Below, piece after piece: positions 10,501 through 19,299 of a stretch of 64,000 nucleotides of DNA (position 1 is its first letter; each line of letters opens with the position of its first letter). The stretch is from Marsupella aquatica (lineage: Eukaryota > Marchantiophyta), in the NCBI GenBank assembly GCA_973895155.1, contig OZ316891.1, positions 18,910,001 through 18,974,000 on the forward strand. Reading direction: 5' to 3'. The notes beneath the pieces were generated by a model. The model did no database searches, was not told the DNA's origin, and saw only the letters and a program-made list of their open reading frames with translations. Made by a program: the position numbers and the translations under genes.

Positions 10501-12218
10501 CGTGCTTCCTCCCACTGTTTGGAGGCTGAACTCCTTGAACCTTCTTGATGTGGAAGTGGGACCTCAATGTTCTCCCCATCAGCCATGTCATGATCACCAT
10601 CCTCTATGTCATAGAATTGGTGCATCAAGTCATCCATGGCCCTATCTTCATCAACTCTTGATTGGGAGGCATCTGGTTCCTGCTCTGGAACATCCGGATC
10701 GCCATCTGGTGGTAGAGAGGCATGTCGCCAATCTTCCATGGCCTGCACAAGGTGTTGGCGCATAGCTCGTGGTAACACCCCAACATCCGGCTCAACATAT
10801 GCATTCTATCATACAACGCACAAAACAGATATATACGTTTGAGTTAGCCCATGGGTTCCTAAAAAAACTACAATATTCTTATATTACTTCAAAAATGGGG
10901 AATACACATATGTGCTAAGTGTGGCCAGATCGAAAGCCCATCGTGGGTGCGTTCCATTCATAGTCACAAAACAACTCATCACCCGCCCTAATGGTCCGTA
11001 TGGCTACTGTCATAACATGATCATCCATATGTGTGACATAGTAAGGCGGAGTGGGTGGGCCAAAAATCTGAGCCCACTCTACATTAGGCTGGAGTCCACT
11101 CCCTCTACCATGTGTACTATTGATGTACCCAGCTATGTTATCTGAATGGACAAGGTCCCCATCAATCATCCTACAATGCCAAGGCCTCCTTAGGACCTCA
11201 TCTGGGTCTGAGTCCATCTGCAATGCATATACCCCCCAAGCTGGATGTTGGCGCAAGAGGATGTTCCAACTCTCGGATGTATACACAGGCCCAATGTAAG
11301 GGAAAAGGTGTTCCCCATCATAGCCATGACGCCAAGGCTTTGGAGGGACCTCAATGTCCTCCAAAGCAAATAAGCCTAACCCAACCTCCCCGCCAAGGGT
11401 CGATGCCTTCACTATCCATTGTCGACCCCATATATGTACAGGGATGTCAATGGCTAGGCCACGAGGAATCACAAAACTCTCAGGGTCAAAATCCTTGAAG
11501 ACACTGATTGCCTTTCCCGTCACATATGACAAGCCCAACCTCCCTTCAACTTCTATGTACTCCTCCCCTGGTGGAGGCATAACACTCCTTCTAAAGTGCT
11601 CATGGGATGGGTCTGTGTCTAGAACTACATGCTGTTGTCGACGTCTATGAGAACGTGGTCTTGTGCGTAGAACCCTAGTAGGGGGCGGTGCATCATCCCT
11701 ACCATGCCCCAACTCTACCACTATGGGTTCATGAACAACATCTGCCTGAACATGTGCGGGGGTACATGATTTCTCGGGGTCTTCAACTGATGATGCAAGC
11801 AACTGTCTAGCACCAGCTAGGAATGCATCATGCCATAGTTGACTAGAGACCAATGGAGGACGGGCCCTACAACGCACCTATTCAATCATAAACAAACAAA
11901 AATTAATACCTGTCTCCTAAAAGGTCTCAAACCAGCCAACTATTATGATAGTGTATCATATATAGCGGAGTTCATGTCAAGAAATACCTGGCGAGCTGAA
12001 TATCCCGGTAAATCACCCTCATGTCGACCATAGTTTTCGATGTGTTCAATGGACTGCCATGCTTGACGAACCACCAGTCCTTTACATCTAAGACACCAGC
12101 ATGGAATAGGGCCTAATGGAGGGGGTGCTCGAGGCTGTTGAGGGGGAGGAGGAATGTCCCCCTCAGAGGAAGACAAGTCAGAGTCGGAATCTGTATCCAA
12201 ACTCTCAGAAGTCGACAT
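7539..12218 (-). pseudogene. CACTA transposase, Tnp2 family, degenerate
   Basis: Exon 1 (12218-11988) encodes an acidic Ser/Asp leader and a cysteine cluster (CWCLRCKG) followed by an HIENYG segment, like the N-terminal zinc-binding part of Tnp2 proteins. The main body is an exon from 10805 to 9633 and another from 9490 to 7539, joined by a 142-bp GT-AG intron (9491-9632). The body contains the Transposase_21 landmarks (CPTCEKPRY, RLGLAADGISPF, NIPPWM), the MPLNHLFDPMHIEGNV block, a DUF4218-like region (FLKTHDYHRLLQHVIP) and a C-terminal DUF4216-like region (GKIEEILVVKY, DPEWSIV). Lesions are TAG at 10422-10424, a one-base shift in the A-run at 9780-9785, TAG at 8457-8459 and TGA at 8001-8003. 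All flanking frames otherwise agree, so decay is recent. The role in an intact copy would be to cut element ends in the nucleus. Confidence 0.85.
10915..11877 (-). CDS. SET-domain (lysine methyltransferase-like) exon inside the CACTA element
   Basis: This open frame of 320 codons begins at a splice acceptor (GATTGAATAG then GTG at 11877) and ends at its own TAG (10915-10917). Residues ~155-308 read as a SET domain: IVKAS...GGEVGLGLFALEDI (substrate/cofactor-entry motif), LFPYIG, DNIAGYINS...LQPNVEW (the NHSC/PN region, here with an unusual insert and no NHSC), and IRAGDELFCDYEW (the GEELxxDY motif). The N-terminal ~150 residues are Arg/Pro-rich and unrecognised. A 110-bp GT-AG intron (11878-11987) joins it in phase to the transposase exon 1 (CGC CAG donor), giving a protein with the zinc-binding leader plus SET. 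No stop interrupts it, unlike the neighbouring transposase. A SET role in chromatin methylation is inferred from family; substrate is unknown. It could be a captured host gene. Confidence 0.75.
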   Translation of the reverse strand: MRCRARPPLVSSQLWHDAFLAGARQLLASSVEDPEKSCTPAHVQADVVHEPIVVELGHGRDDAPPPTRVLRTRPRSHRRRQQHVVLDTDPSHEHFRRSVMPPPGEEYIEVEGRLGLSYVTGKAISVFKDFDPESFVIPRGLAIDIPVHIWGRQWIVKASTLGGEVGLGLFALEDIEVPPKPWRHGYDGEHLFPYIGPVYTSESWNILLRQHPAWGVYALQMDSDPDEVLRRPWHCRMIDGDLVHSDNIAGYINSTHGRGSGLQPNVEWAQIFGPPTPPYYVTHMDDHVMTVAIRTIRAGDELFCDYEWNAPTMGFRSGHT

Positions 12219-13283
12219 TGTCTGCCAATTACACACAAACAAGTCTTTACCAAAATGCAAGATTGATTCATCACCCTAACTTGAGGTAAACCCAAACAGG
12301 AAATATATAGTATGTTAATAATTTGTAGTGTTGGACTTAATTAGTACCTGAATGATATCCGCGCTCTACAGTGCCTACTAGGCTCTAAGCCTTAGACTAT
12401 ATGCTAAGGCCAATCCAAAAAAACCTGCACATACAGGCTAGGTGGGGAAGTTGAAAGATGAGATGACATACATGCAAACCTAAGTAACAAACCAATAATT
12501 AATGAAATTAATAAAAATCAATGACGAGTTGGATGTCCAATTATAAACTCCCACAAGTAACGCATATATCATGTCAAATATTTCCAATACATTTTGGAGG
12601 AGCATATATGTCATACCTTTTGGATGCGCGTACTCTCGCTGTGCATAATGCATTGGCAAAAATAAACCCTACTAAGAAAACCAAGGAAAAGCAACGACCC
12701 GACCCTCCAAAAACAAAAAATACAAAACTGCACAAAACGGCACTAGAGTGTTAATTTAATTTGTGACTTCTTATAGTCCCCAAAAGTTGCACCATGCATA
12801 TAGCATTGCCTCATGGTCAAAATGGGAATCATTTAAAATCAAACTGAAAATAGATCTGGGTACATACATTCAATGATCATCCATACCCACCAAAAAATAG
12901 TGTGCTAGCTTTGTCACGGCAACTGTACGTTGATATGCCCGTTTTGCGCCGCACACCTAATAAGCCCACAATATAGCATAATTAACCCCCAACTAACATA
13001 AAGGGGGTCATTATAGTATACATGGGATCCAAATGCCAAAGTCCAAATGCCAAGGTCATGCGATTCACAAACCATCAGAAAATACATTGGGAGGGTTAAG
13101 TCCAATACTTTGGAGGAGGGGTCCGATACTAAGTCCGATTGACCTAGAATCGGAGTTTCCGATGCATAAAGTATCGGACGTTATGCATTTTGGGTTTTTA
13201 GGTCACCCGACTAAAGTGCGAGGGCACTCTAGTCGGGAAAAGCATCGGGAGCATTTCACGATACCTTTGCGGAGCTCGTAGCG
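12219..13283. promoter_or_regulatory. Divergent intergenic region of the CACTA element
   Basis: The minus-strand transposase/SET gene starts at 12218 and the plus-strand second gene at 13284, so both promoters should lie here. The left part is AT-rich. From about 13118 to 13258 several CCGAT/ATCGG words reappear (GTCCGATACTAAGTCCGATT, GAATCGGAG, GTATCGGACG, CATCGGGAG). These are the same words as in the terminal arrays, which suggests the element's own DNA-binding protein could act on this promoter. Confidence 0.5.
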
Positions 13284-14381
13284 ATGGAAGGGAATGCGGG
13301 AGGGATGGGAGATGGTGCCGGGCCATCAAGCAGCTATGGTGAAGTCATGGCTCAATTGTTTAGGGAGAAGGTGGGGCTCTCGCCGGAGATTGCATTGCAG
13401 GTAGCTCAGCTCACTCAAGGACTGATCGACAGCTCCCAGAAGGTAGCCATCACTGATGCAGAAAAAGCTTTCCAAGCCAGACTCGAGGAGGAGAGATTGC
13501 AGAGGAAGAGGAAACGTAACACTAGGGAGGACGAGAGAGAGAGGCCAGTGGAAGCCCTATCACCAAGACAAAAGGAGAAGAGCCTAAGGAGGGAGGCTCG
13601 GGCTGCAAAACGACAGAGAATTCAGGAGGAACGAAAGAAGGCAGAGGATAGGGCCAAGAGGCCAAAATTGTTTCTGAATGAGGGAGGTGCTCCACTCTCC
13701 AGGAGTTATCGTTTGTTTGGGAGTCAAGTTAGGCAGATTGTGAGGTCTCATTTTGGCCCAATGGACTACTGGGGGAAGAAGAAGCAGGATGAGAGATTTC
13801 GAATTCGAGAGCAAATCAAAGAGAAATTTTTGAATGGGTCGTTTGTGGACGATCGATTCTTAAACAAAAAGATCTCAGTCTCACTTGCAGACATGCGAAA
13901 GTACCTGGCTGAATGCAAACTGGATGAGGAAGTGATCAGGAAAGGGGGAAGCCCAGCTGGTGAGATTCCTGAGAATGCTTGGTGTGCCTGGCTTGAAGAA
14001 GAGTTGCAGGTTCGAGCTTGGCAAGCCACACAACGCTGGGAAGCTGAAATTCAAGCAGCTCAGAAGAAGATTGAACAAGGAGAGATGGTGAATACTGCAC
14101 CCATGCATCAAGAACTTGAAGAATGGTCAGCAAAATCAGCCCTGCTTGGAGACCCACCATCCTGGCTAATGAAAGCTCCGCTGAGAGTAACAAAGAGGCC
14201 AAAGGTTACTCACAGAATGGGGCAAGGCGGATCACAGCGTCTCAAGGCCGATTTTGTAAGTGCTCCATTCCCCTCCTCTCCATGCATTCCTTCAGCAGCA
14301 TTCCTCCTCCCTAATCACCTGAGGCCAATTGACAAATGCCTAACCCTTCCAAACTCGGGACAGGTCTTTGTATGCCCGTAG
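13284..14381 (+). CDS. CACTA second gene (TnpA-like), first coding exon
   Basis: ATG at 13284 opens a 365-codon frame. The likely coding part ends at the splice donor after 14252 (GATTTT then GTAAGTG); beyond it composition turns non-coding. The protein has a Glu/Arg/Lys-rich coiled coil with an RKRKRNTRE nuclear-type basic patch (residues ~75-125). A globular region follows (SYRLFGSQVRQIVRSHFG ... FVDDRFLNKKISVSLADMR) that resembles the DNA-binding or dimerising proteins of plant En/Spm elements in length and position only. In En/Spm, TnpA binds subterminal repeats and assists Tnp2. Splicing to the exon at ~14718 is likely because that exon is in the same gene direction, but the phase of the direct join does not fit, so an extra small exon or another donor is needed. 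Confidence 0.6.
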   Translation: MEGNAGGMGDGAGPSSSYGEVMAQLFREKVGLSPEIALQVAQLTQGLIDSSQKVAITDAEKAFQARLEEERLQRKRKRNTREDERERPVEALSPRQKEKSLRREARAAKRQRIQEERKKAEDRAKRPKLFLNEGGAPLSRSYRLFGSQVRQIVRSHFGPMDYWGKKKQDERFRIREQIKEKFLNGSFVDDRFLNKKISVSLADMRKYLAECKLDEEVIRKGGSPAGEIPENAWCAWLEEELQVRAWQATQRWEAEIQAAQKKIEQGEMVNTAPMHQELEEWSAKSALLGDPPSWLMKAPLRVTKRPKVTHRMGQGGSQRLKADFVSAPFPSSPCIPSAAFLLPNHLRPIDKCLTLPNSGQVFVCP

Positions 14382-14424
14382 GTCGCTCGATCATGCCTTA
14401 GTTTTTTTTTGCTTTTGGCATGTA

Positions 14425-14530
14425 AGGTCCGATTCTAGTCCGATCCTTTAAGTATCGGATGCAGCATTGGACAATAAAAAAGAATCGGAACTGTCGAGGG
14501 TACCGATTCTATTAGTATCGGACATATTCA
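14425..14530. promoter_or_regulatory. Internal CCGAT/ATCGG cluster in probable intron
   Basis: About seven CCGAT/ATCGG words (GTCCGATTCTAGTCCGATCC, GTATCGGATG, GAATCGGAAC, ACCGATTC, GTATCGGACA) lie between the two plus-strand coding blocks. This is a third internal site of the subterminal motif. Confidence 0.55.
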
Positions 14531-14717
14531 AATTTTTGAATAGTTTGTGCATGAACGCCTAAGTGTTCTTATGGGTCTTTGACGGTGAAGGGTTTATATA
14601 GGTGTTTAATTAGGCCAGGGTAGGATTGCTATAATTGACCTTAGTATTGGGGGTGGCATATGGTTTGGGTGTGTAGGAGAAAGAGCATGGATGACCATTG
14701 TTGCCGGCAGAGAGAGA

Positions 14718-16370
14718 GCTGGCAAAGGAGCATGGTGCTCGGGCGCTGAAGATTCACATGGACGACATGTTGGCCTCGGTAAGTGCGGATATTAGAATGA
14801 TTTGAAAGATGGCTTCATGCTGGTACGTATGTTGCGGAATGACATATGGATTGGAGATTGTTACTATGTGCAGGATGAGTCAGGGGGTGAGGAGGACTTG
14901 GAGAGTGAGGAGGATGGTGAGGGGGAGGAGGATGAGGAGGATGCGGAGGATGATAGTGCTTCAGAGGGGAGTGTGGCCGAGGCTCCAGTACGAGGTTCTA
15001 CTGGTGCACGTGGCCGGTCAGGACCCCGAGAGAGTGGACGTCACCAGTCTGGTCGGGGTGTAGGTGGCTCCACTCGCCGGATGGAGCGTAGAGCAGGTGA
15101 TATGCCTCCTTCTCGTCAGAGATTAGCCGGTAGGAGTGGACGGAGTGAGTCCCGGGTTCCAGCCACAGTAGGTCACAACCGAGGGGTTTGTAGTGAGTCT
15201 GGAGTTCTAGCCACAGCAGGTGGTCGAGTGAGGACTGGCCCTGGTGTTGTACCAGGTGGGTCTCGACAACGGGCTGGTGTTCATACTGGTCGTGTCGTTG
15301 GCCATTCAGGAGGTTCAGGCCGTAGTGGTGGAGGTGAGTCTCGCCCTGAGGGGGGTAGTGGTGGAGTTGTTGCACCTCGTCAGTTTAGGGCTGGCCCTGG
15401 TAGTGTACCAGTTGGTTCACGACAGTCCGGGGGAGGCCTTGGTGGTCATGTGCCCACACCATCTCCTGTTCATAGTGGTGGTGTAGGCATCCAGTCTGGA
15501 GGTTCCGGCCATAGTGGTGGAGTTGAGTCTTGTCCTGAGGGGGGTAGTGGTGGAGTTGCTGCACCTCGTCAGTTTAGGGCTGGCCCTGGTAGTGTACCAG
15601 CTGGTTCACGACAGTCCGGGGGAGGCCTTGGTGGTCATGTGCCCACACCATCTCCTGTTCATAGTGGTGGTGTAGGCATCCAGTCTGGAGGTTCCGGCCA
15701 TAGTGGTGGAGTTGAGTCTTGTCCTGAGGGGGGTAGTGGTGGAGTTGCTACACCTCGTCAGTTTAGGGCTGGCCCTGGTAGTGTACCAGCTGGTTCGCGA
15801 CAGTCCGGGGGAGGCCTTGGTGGTCATGTGCCGACACCATCTCCTGTTCATAGTGGTGGTGTAGGCATCCAGTCTGGAGGTTCCGGCCATAGTGGTGGAG
15901 GTGAGTCTCGCCCTGAGGGGGGTAGTGGTGGAGTTGCTGCACCTCATCAGTTTAGGGCTAGCCCTGGTAGTGTACCAGCTGGTTTGCAACAGTCCGGGTG
16001 GGGCCTTGGTGGTCATGTGCCCACACCATATCCTATTCATAGTGGTGGTGTAGGCACCCAGTCGGGAGGTTCCCGTCATAGTGGTGGAGGTGAGACTCGG
16101 CCTGAGGGGGGTAGTGGTGGTGGTGCTGGAGGGGCTTCTTTCCACACTTGTGTCGGGGAAGGAGTGCCTTCCCATGGTTCAGGCGCATCTGGAGGTGGGA
16201 GAGTACCAGAGATTGCTTCTGCACCTCATCCACATGACGATGGAGGCAGATCAGGTAGCCACGACCATGATGTGCTACCTGGTGTGTCAGCGGTAGAGAC
16301 TCATAGAGCAGAGCAGCCTAGTCGTTCCCGTGTGAAGAAGAGGAAGACACGACATAGCTTGTATGGATAG
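14718..16370 (+). CDS. CACTA second gene, Gly/Ser-rich repeat-containing exon(s)
   Basis: A short exon (about 14718-14789, encoding ...RELAKEHGARALKIHMDDM) is joined in frame by a GT-AG intron (14790-14873, donor GTAAGTGCGG, acceptor CTATGTGCAG) to a long open exon ending at TAG 16368-16370. The product has an acidic stretch (EEDGEGEEDEEDAEDD), then an Arg/Ser/Gly-rich segment, then 63-residue tandem repeats, and ends in a basic RVKKRKTRH nuclear-type signal. No catalytic motif is visible. The low-complexity GGSGHSGG pattern suggests a flexible or condensate-forming nuclear protein. It may be the C-terminal half of the TnpA-like protein that starts at 13284, or a separate protein. Confidence 0.55.
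15294..16120 (+). repeat. In-frame 189-bp tandem repeat (63 aa units)
   Basis: The word GTAGGCATCCAGTCTGGAGG starts at 15483, 15672 and 15861, with a diverged copy at 16050. Each step is exactly 189 bp, so the reading frame is preserved. The first (15294) and last units are diverged, while the middle ones are nearly identical, implying recent expansion or homogenisation. Confidence 0.95.
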
Positions 16371-16719
16371 TGGACTAGGTAGACATGTATAGATCTAGTA
16401 CCAGGCTAGCGAGGTGGATAGTTGGAGGGCATTATGTCCATTTGATATGCCCAGCCTTTAGCATAGCTGGCACTATGCATGGAGATGTTCTCCATTTTTT
16501 GTACTTTTGCCCTCGATATTTCATTTTTGTATATAAGATATAGTTACGCCGTGTCATGCCCGGGTTTCAAGGTACATAGTGTGCAATCAAAATTGATAGT
16601 CTCTCTTGACTAAATGACCTCTCTAAACCCTAGATAAAACATCAGTTAAAGAATTAAATTGCACCCCAATTAAACCCCCAATTAGCCCCCCATTTAAAAT
16701 AGGCCCAATCAAGCTCGCC

Positions 16720-17147
16720 AAATAGTTTCCGGGTAGATACCGATCCATATCCGATGCCACAATCATCGTACTTTTCCATCCCAAACGTATCGCAAAGTTC
16801 GATTCTACTATAATCGCAATTTCCGTTCCAAATAACATCGGACATTTCCGATGTTAAACCCATCGGTCATTTCCATGTCCAGAATATCGGTCTAGCATGG
16901 GACGCCTCCACTAACAGAAAATGCGTGAAACAGACATCCGATTATGCGGGCATCGGACATAGTGTTTCCCGATAGTTTAGGCGACGGAACTCCCAAATGT
17001 TTTGGTATCGGTAGTTCCGATTAGTTTCCGATTGTCATTTTCCGATAAAATTTATATCGGAAATTGCGATTCTTTTGGTATCGGACAGGTGAGATTTCCG
17101 CGTCGGATTTCCTGAAGGCGTCCGATCTAAATACAATCGGTAAAATG
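16720..17147. promoter_or_regulatory. Right subterminal CCGAT/ATCGG array
   Basis: By eye about 17 CCGAT or ATCGG words lie within ~420 bp next to the right end, mirroring the left array in motif and density. Confidence 0.8.
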
Positions 17148-17165
17148 CCTCAAAATGTACTAGTG
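17148..17165 (-). repeat. CACTA right terminal inverted repeat
   Basis: The reverse complement reads CACTAGTACATTTTGAGG. It is followed by ACC (17166-17168), the target duplication. Confidence 0.9.
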
Positions 17166-17745
17166 ACCACGATGGAGATTCATCCCCAAGCATGCGTTGA
17201 GCGATCCAATTGGGCTACCGTAGCTGCTCCTTACCTGAAGGACTATGCCTTGACTTGGTACAAGTTTTGGAAGAAGTTGTGAGAGGACTCCTCCTTGCCG
17301 TTAACTTGGGAAAACCTGGTTGACGGTCTCTGCGCTCATGTCACCACTAAGTACCCAAAGTGGCACGCACAAAAATGTGTAACAGAAATTAGCTTCAAGG
17401 GTGATATCCAATAGTTCATCACTTATTACCAGAACCAGTTGGCGTGTATCCCGGCGGGGCAAAAGACCCTACATATGCACCTTCACAACTTTATAGTGAA
17501 GCTCCTGCCATTGCTCAGGGAAAAGTTATAGGAAAAGCGTCATGAGTTTAGAATGCTTTCTGATCCCTTTGACAAGACCACTACGTTGGTGAATACCTGG
17601 CCGGACTTGGCGAAGGTGGGTGGCAAGGGATCTGAGGGGGAAGCTGGCCGGGAAAGCAAAAGGTCCGTGCAGGCGTTCGGACACCAGGGGTTCTTAGGCG
17701 TGGGTGCTGGGATTGGTGAGGGCGCTAGGTGGCAAGGTTCACCAC
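17166..17745 (+). mobile_element. Gypsy gag continuation and LTR-like end
   Basis: Frames beginning ATGGAGATTCAT encode gag-like sequence (YLKDYALTWYKFWKKL; then FITYYQNQLACIPAGQK, LHNFIVKLLP). Stops lie at 17280-17282 and at two later positions (by eye 17412-17414 and 17527-17529). Gag-like sequence runs to about 17600 and is followed at 17668-17745 by the same block that precedes the primer-binding site near 5787. Pol is absent, so the element was internally deleted. Confidence 0.65.
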
Positions 17746-18880
17746 TTTCCCCCTCGTACCTATCCATCTCCAATTGACCGCCCCTGCCTCCAGGACATGC
17801 TCATGGCCCAAATAGCATAGCTCGTCCTAAAGCTTGTCCCAAGCTTGTCCCTACACGTCGGGACCAGAATGGCCCCGACTTTAACACCAACTCCCGCTTC
17901 TCGCCCCACTAATGGCCTAGGGGCCAACTTCCCTTGGAACTCAACCGCCATGCCTACTCGGCCTTGCCTCCCCAACGCAAGATCCCTTGAGAGACTGAAC
18001 GCGGCTTGGCTGCTATTTTGGCAAGATTTGGCAAGTGGGCAAGCTAGCACCCGCAAACCTTGAGAACCTATGGCATCCCTAGACCAAGATGAGCTCAAGA
18101 GGATGTAGCCCTCCTCTAGAGCTTTCCAACAAACCCAAGAAGTTCCCCAACAGACTTCTCGTTGGGAAGTTATTGCCGTTTCCATTTGGCATTTTCCCTT
18201 AGTGTTGCGACTGCCGCGGCTCATGACTTTGGCTCGGCCCTAGCCCCTAGGGAGACACCACTCCCCCCATATATATATTTCTGGAGACCTGCCACCCCCG
18301 GACCAACTTTGGTCCCCAAACTTTTGGTCTCCAACCCGGACCCTATTTCGCTTGTCTGGGCACGCCACCAACTAGCAACGCCCATAACTTCCTAGTTAGG
18401 CGTCTGCAAACGGAGTGCTTTAGCCCATTGTGATCGAGCTGACCCAGTGCTCATGCCTAGGCCCTCAGATCTCATCACTGCTTTGGGACTCTGATTGGCC
18501 AAACCCGGATCGGGCCATAACTCGTGCCCCAAACGTCCGTTGCCCATGGCGTCAACTCCATTGGCCTTGGGCCCAAGAGGAGCTCTCACTCAAGCCCTCA
18601 AAACTCAAAGTCCGTCTGGGGGTCTAGACGGTTGACCTCAAGCCCGGCCCTTTTTCCCCTCAACCCGACCAGCTCTCAGCTGATCTAAGTCCCTAGTGCG
18701 TGACACTAGCTTGGCGCCTTGCCTTCACTAGCGCCACTTCCTAATGCCCACAAGTGCCATGCTAAGTCCTCCTCGGATGGCCTATCCGGGCTTGGACCAT
18801 AAGGGAGCTCAGCATTGGAGTCAGCGACGCCGGAGCTAAGTGTTAAGGTAGTCAAGTTCTGTGACTATGTTGGTGGAGCT
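17746..18880 (+). repeat. Dispersed ~1-kb repeat, copy B (inverted relative to copy A)
   Basis: Matches the reverse complement of 1-1060 and extends past the part visible in copy A to about 18840 (CCGGAGCTAAGTG), a segment that also matches 56970-57030. The short frames here are not coding. Confidence 0.7.
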
Positions 18881-18881
18881 T

Positions 18882-19190
18882 GGGGGCCTCAATCCAAGGG
18901 GTGTCTCATATCACGCTCGAAGTTTTGGGGGAATGAACACCCTAAAAGTTATGTCAATAAAGTTTTTTTAGGAATTTTTGTACCCCTAACTTAATGGAAT
19001 ATTCCAAGAATATTCTCATATTTGATTTTAAAAAACCCTATGATTCTTATAATTCTCAAAATTGGATTAAAATAACCATAATATTCTTCAACAAAAATTT
19101 AAAAGTATTTCACTAAACCCTATACTTATTCGCGCGTGATGGGTCGAAAGAAAAGAAGTGAGGACTCCGGGTGGTGGAGTTCTGCTTATG
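18882..19190 (+). repeat. Dispersed repeat F, copy 1
   Basis: Shares GGGGGCCTCAATCCAAGGGG, GTCTCATATCAC and GAAGTTTTGGGGGAAT, then a tail with ATTCTCATATT...CTTATAATTCTCAAAATTGG, with 27610-28200. The tail GTGATGGGTCGAAAG...GAGGACTCCGGG also matches the second copy. Confidence 0.6.
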
Positions 19191-19299
19191 GTATTCTTCA
19201 AGTGTCAACCGGAGGCAAGGTTGTCGTGAAAGGTAAGTGGCACATACAGGATTGTTGGAGGGCAACTTGGTTTGTGACGAAGCAAATATAACCACATCT

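Larger units (their letters stand above)
6730..17165. mobile_element. Complete CACTA (En/Spm) transposon, 10,436 bp
   Basis: The left end reads CACTGGTACATATTTTGG (6730-6747). The reverse complement of the right end reads CACTAGTACATTTTGAGG (17148-17165). Both are flanked by the same trinucleotide ACC (6727-6729 and 17166-17168), the 3-bp target duplication expected of CACTA elements. Inside are subterminal arrays of CCGAT/ATCGG words, a minus-strand Tnp2 gene, a SET-domain exon and a divergent plus-strand second gene. It is inserted in a gypsy gag: gag-like sequence stops at 6729 and resumes at 17169. The transposase has one frameshift and three in-frame stops, so this copy is probably not autonomous, although both ends are intact and could be mobilised in trans. 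Confidence 0.93.

Noticed and set aside
15606-16175. 189-codon minus-strand Thr-rich frame
   Set aside because: Antisense shadow of the 189-bp coding repeat.
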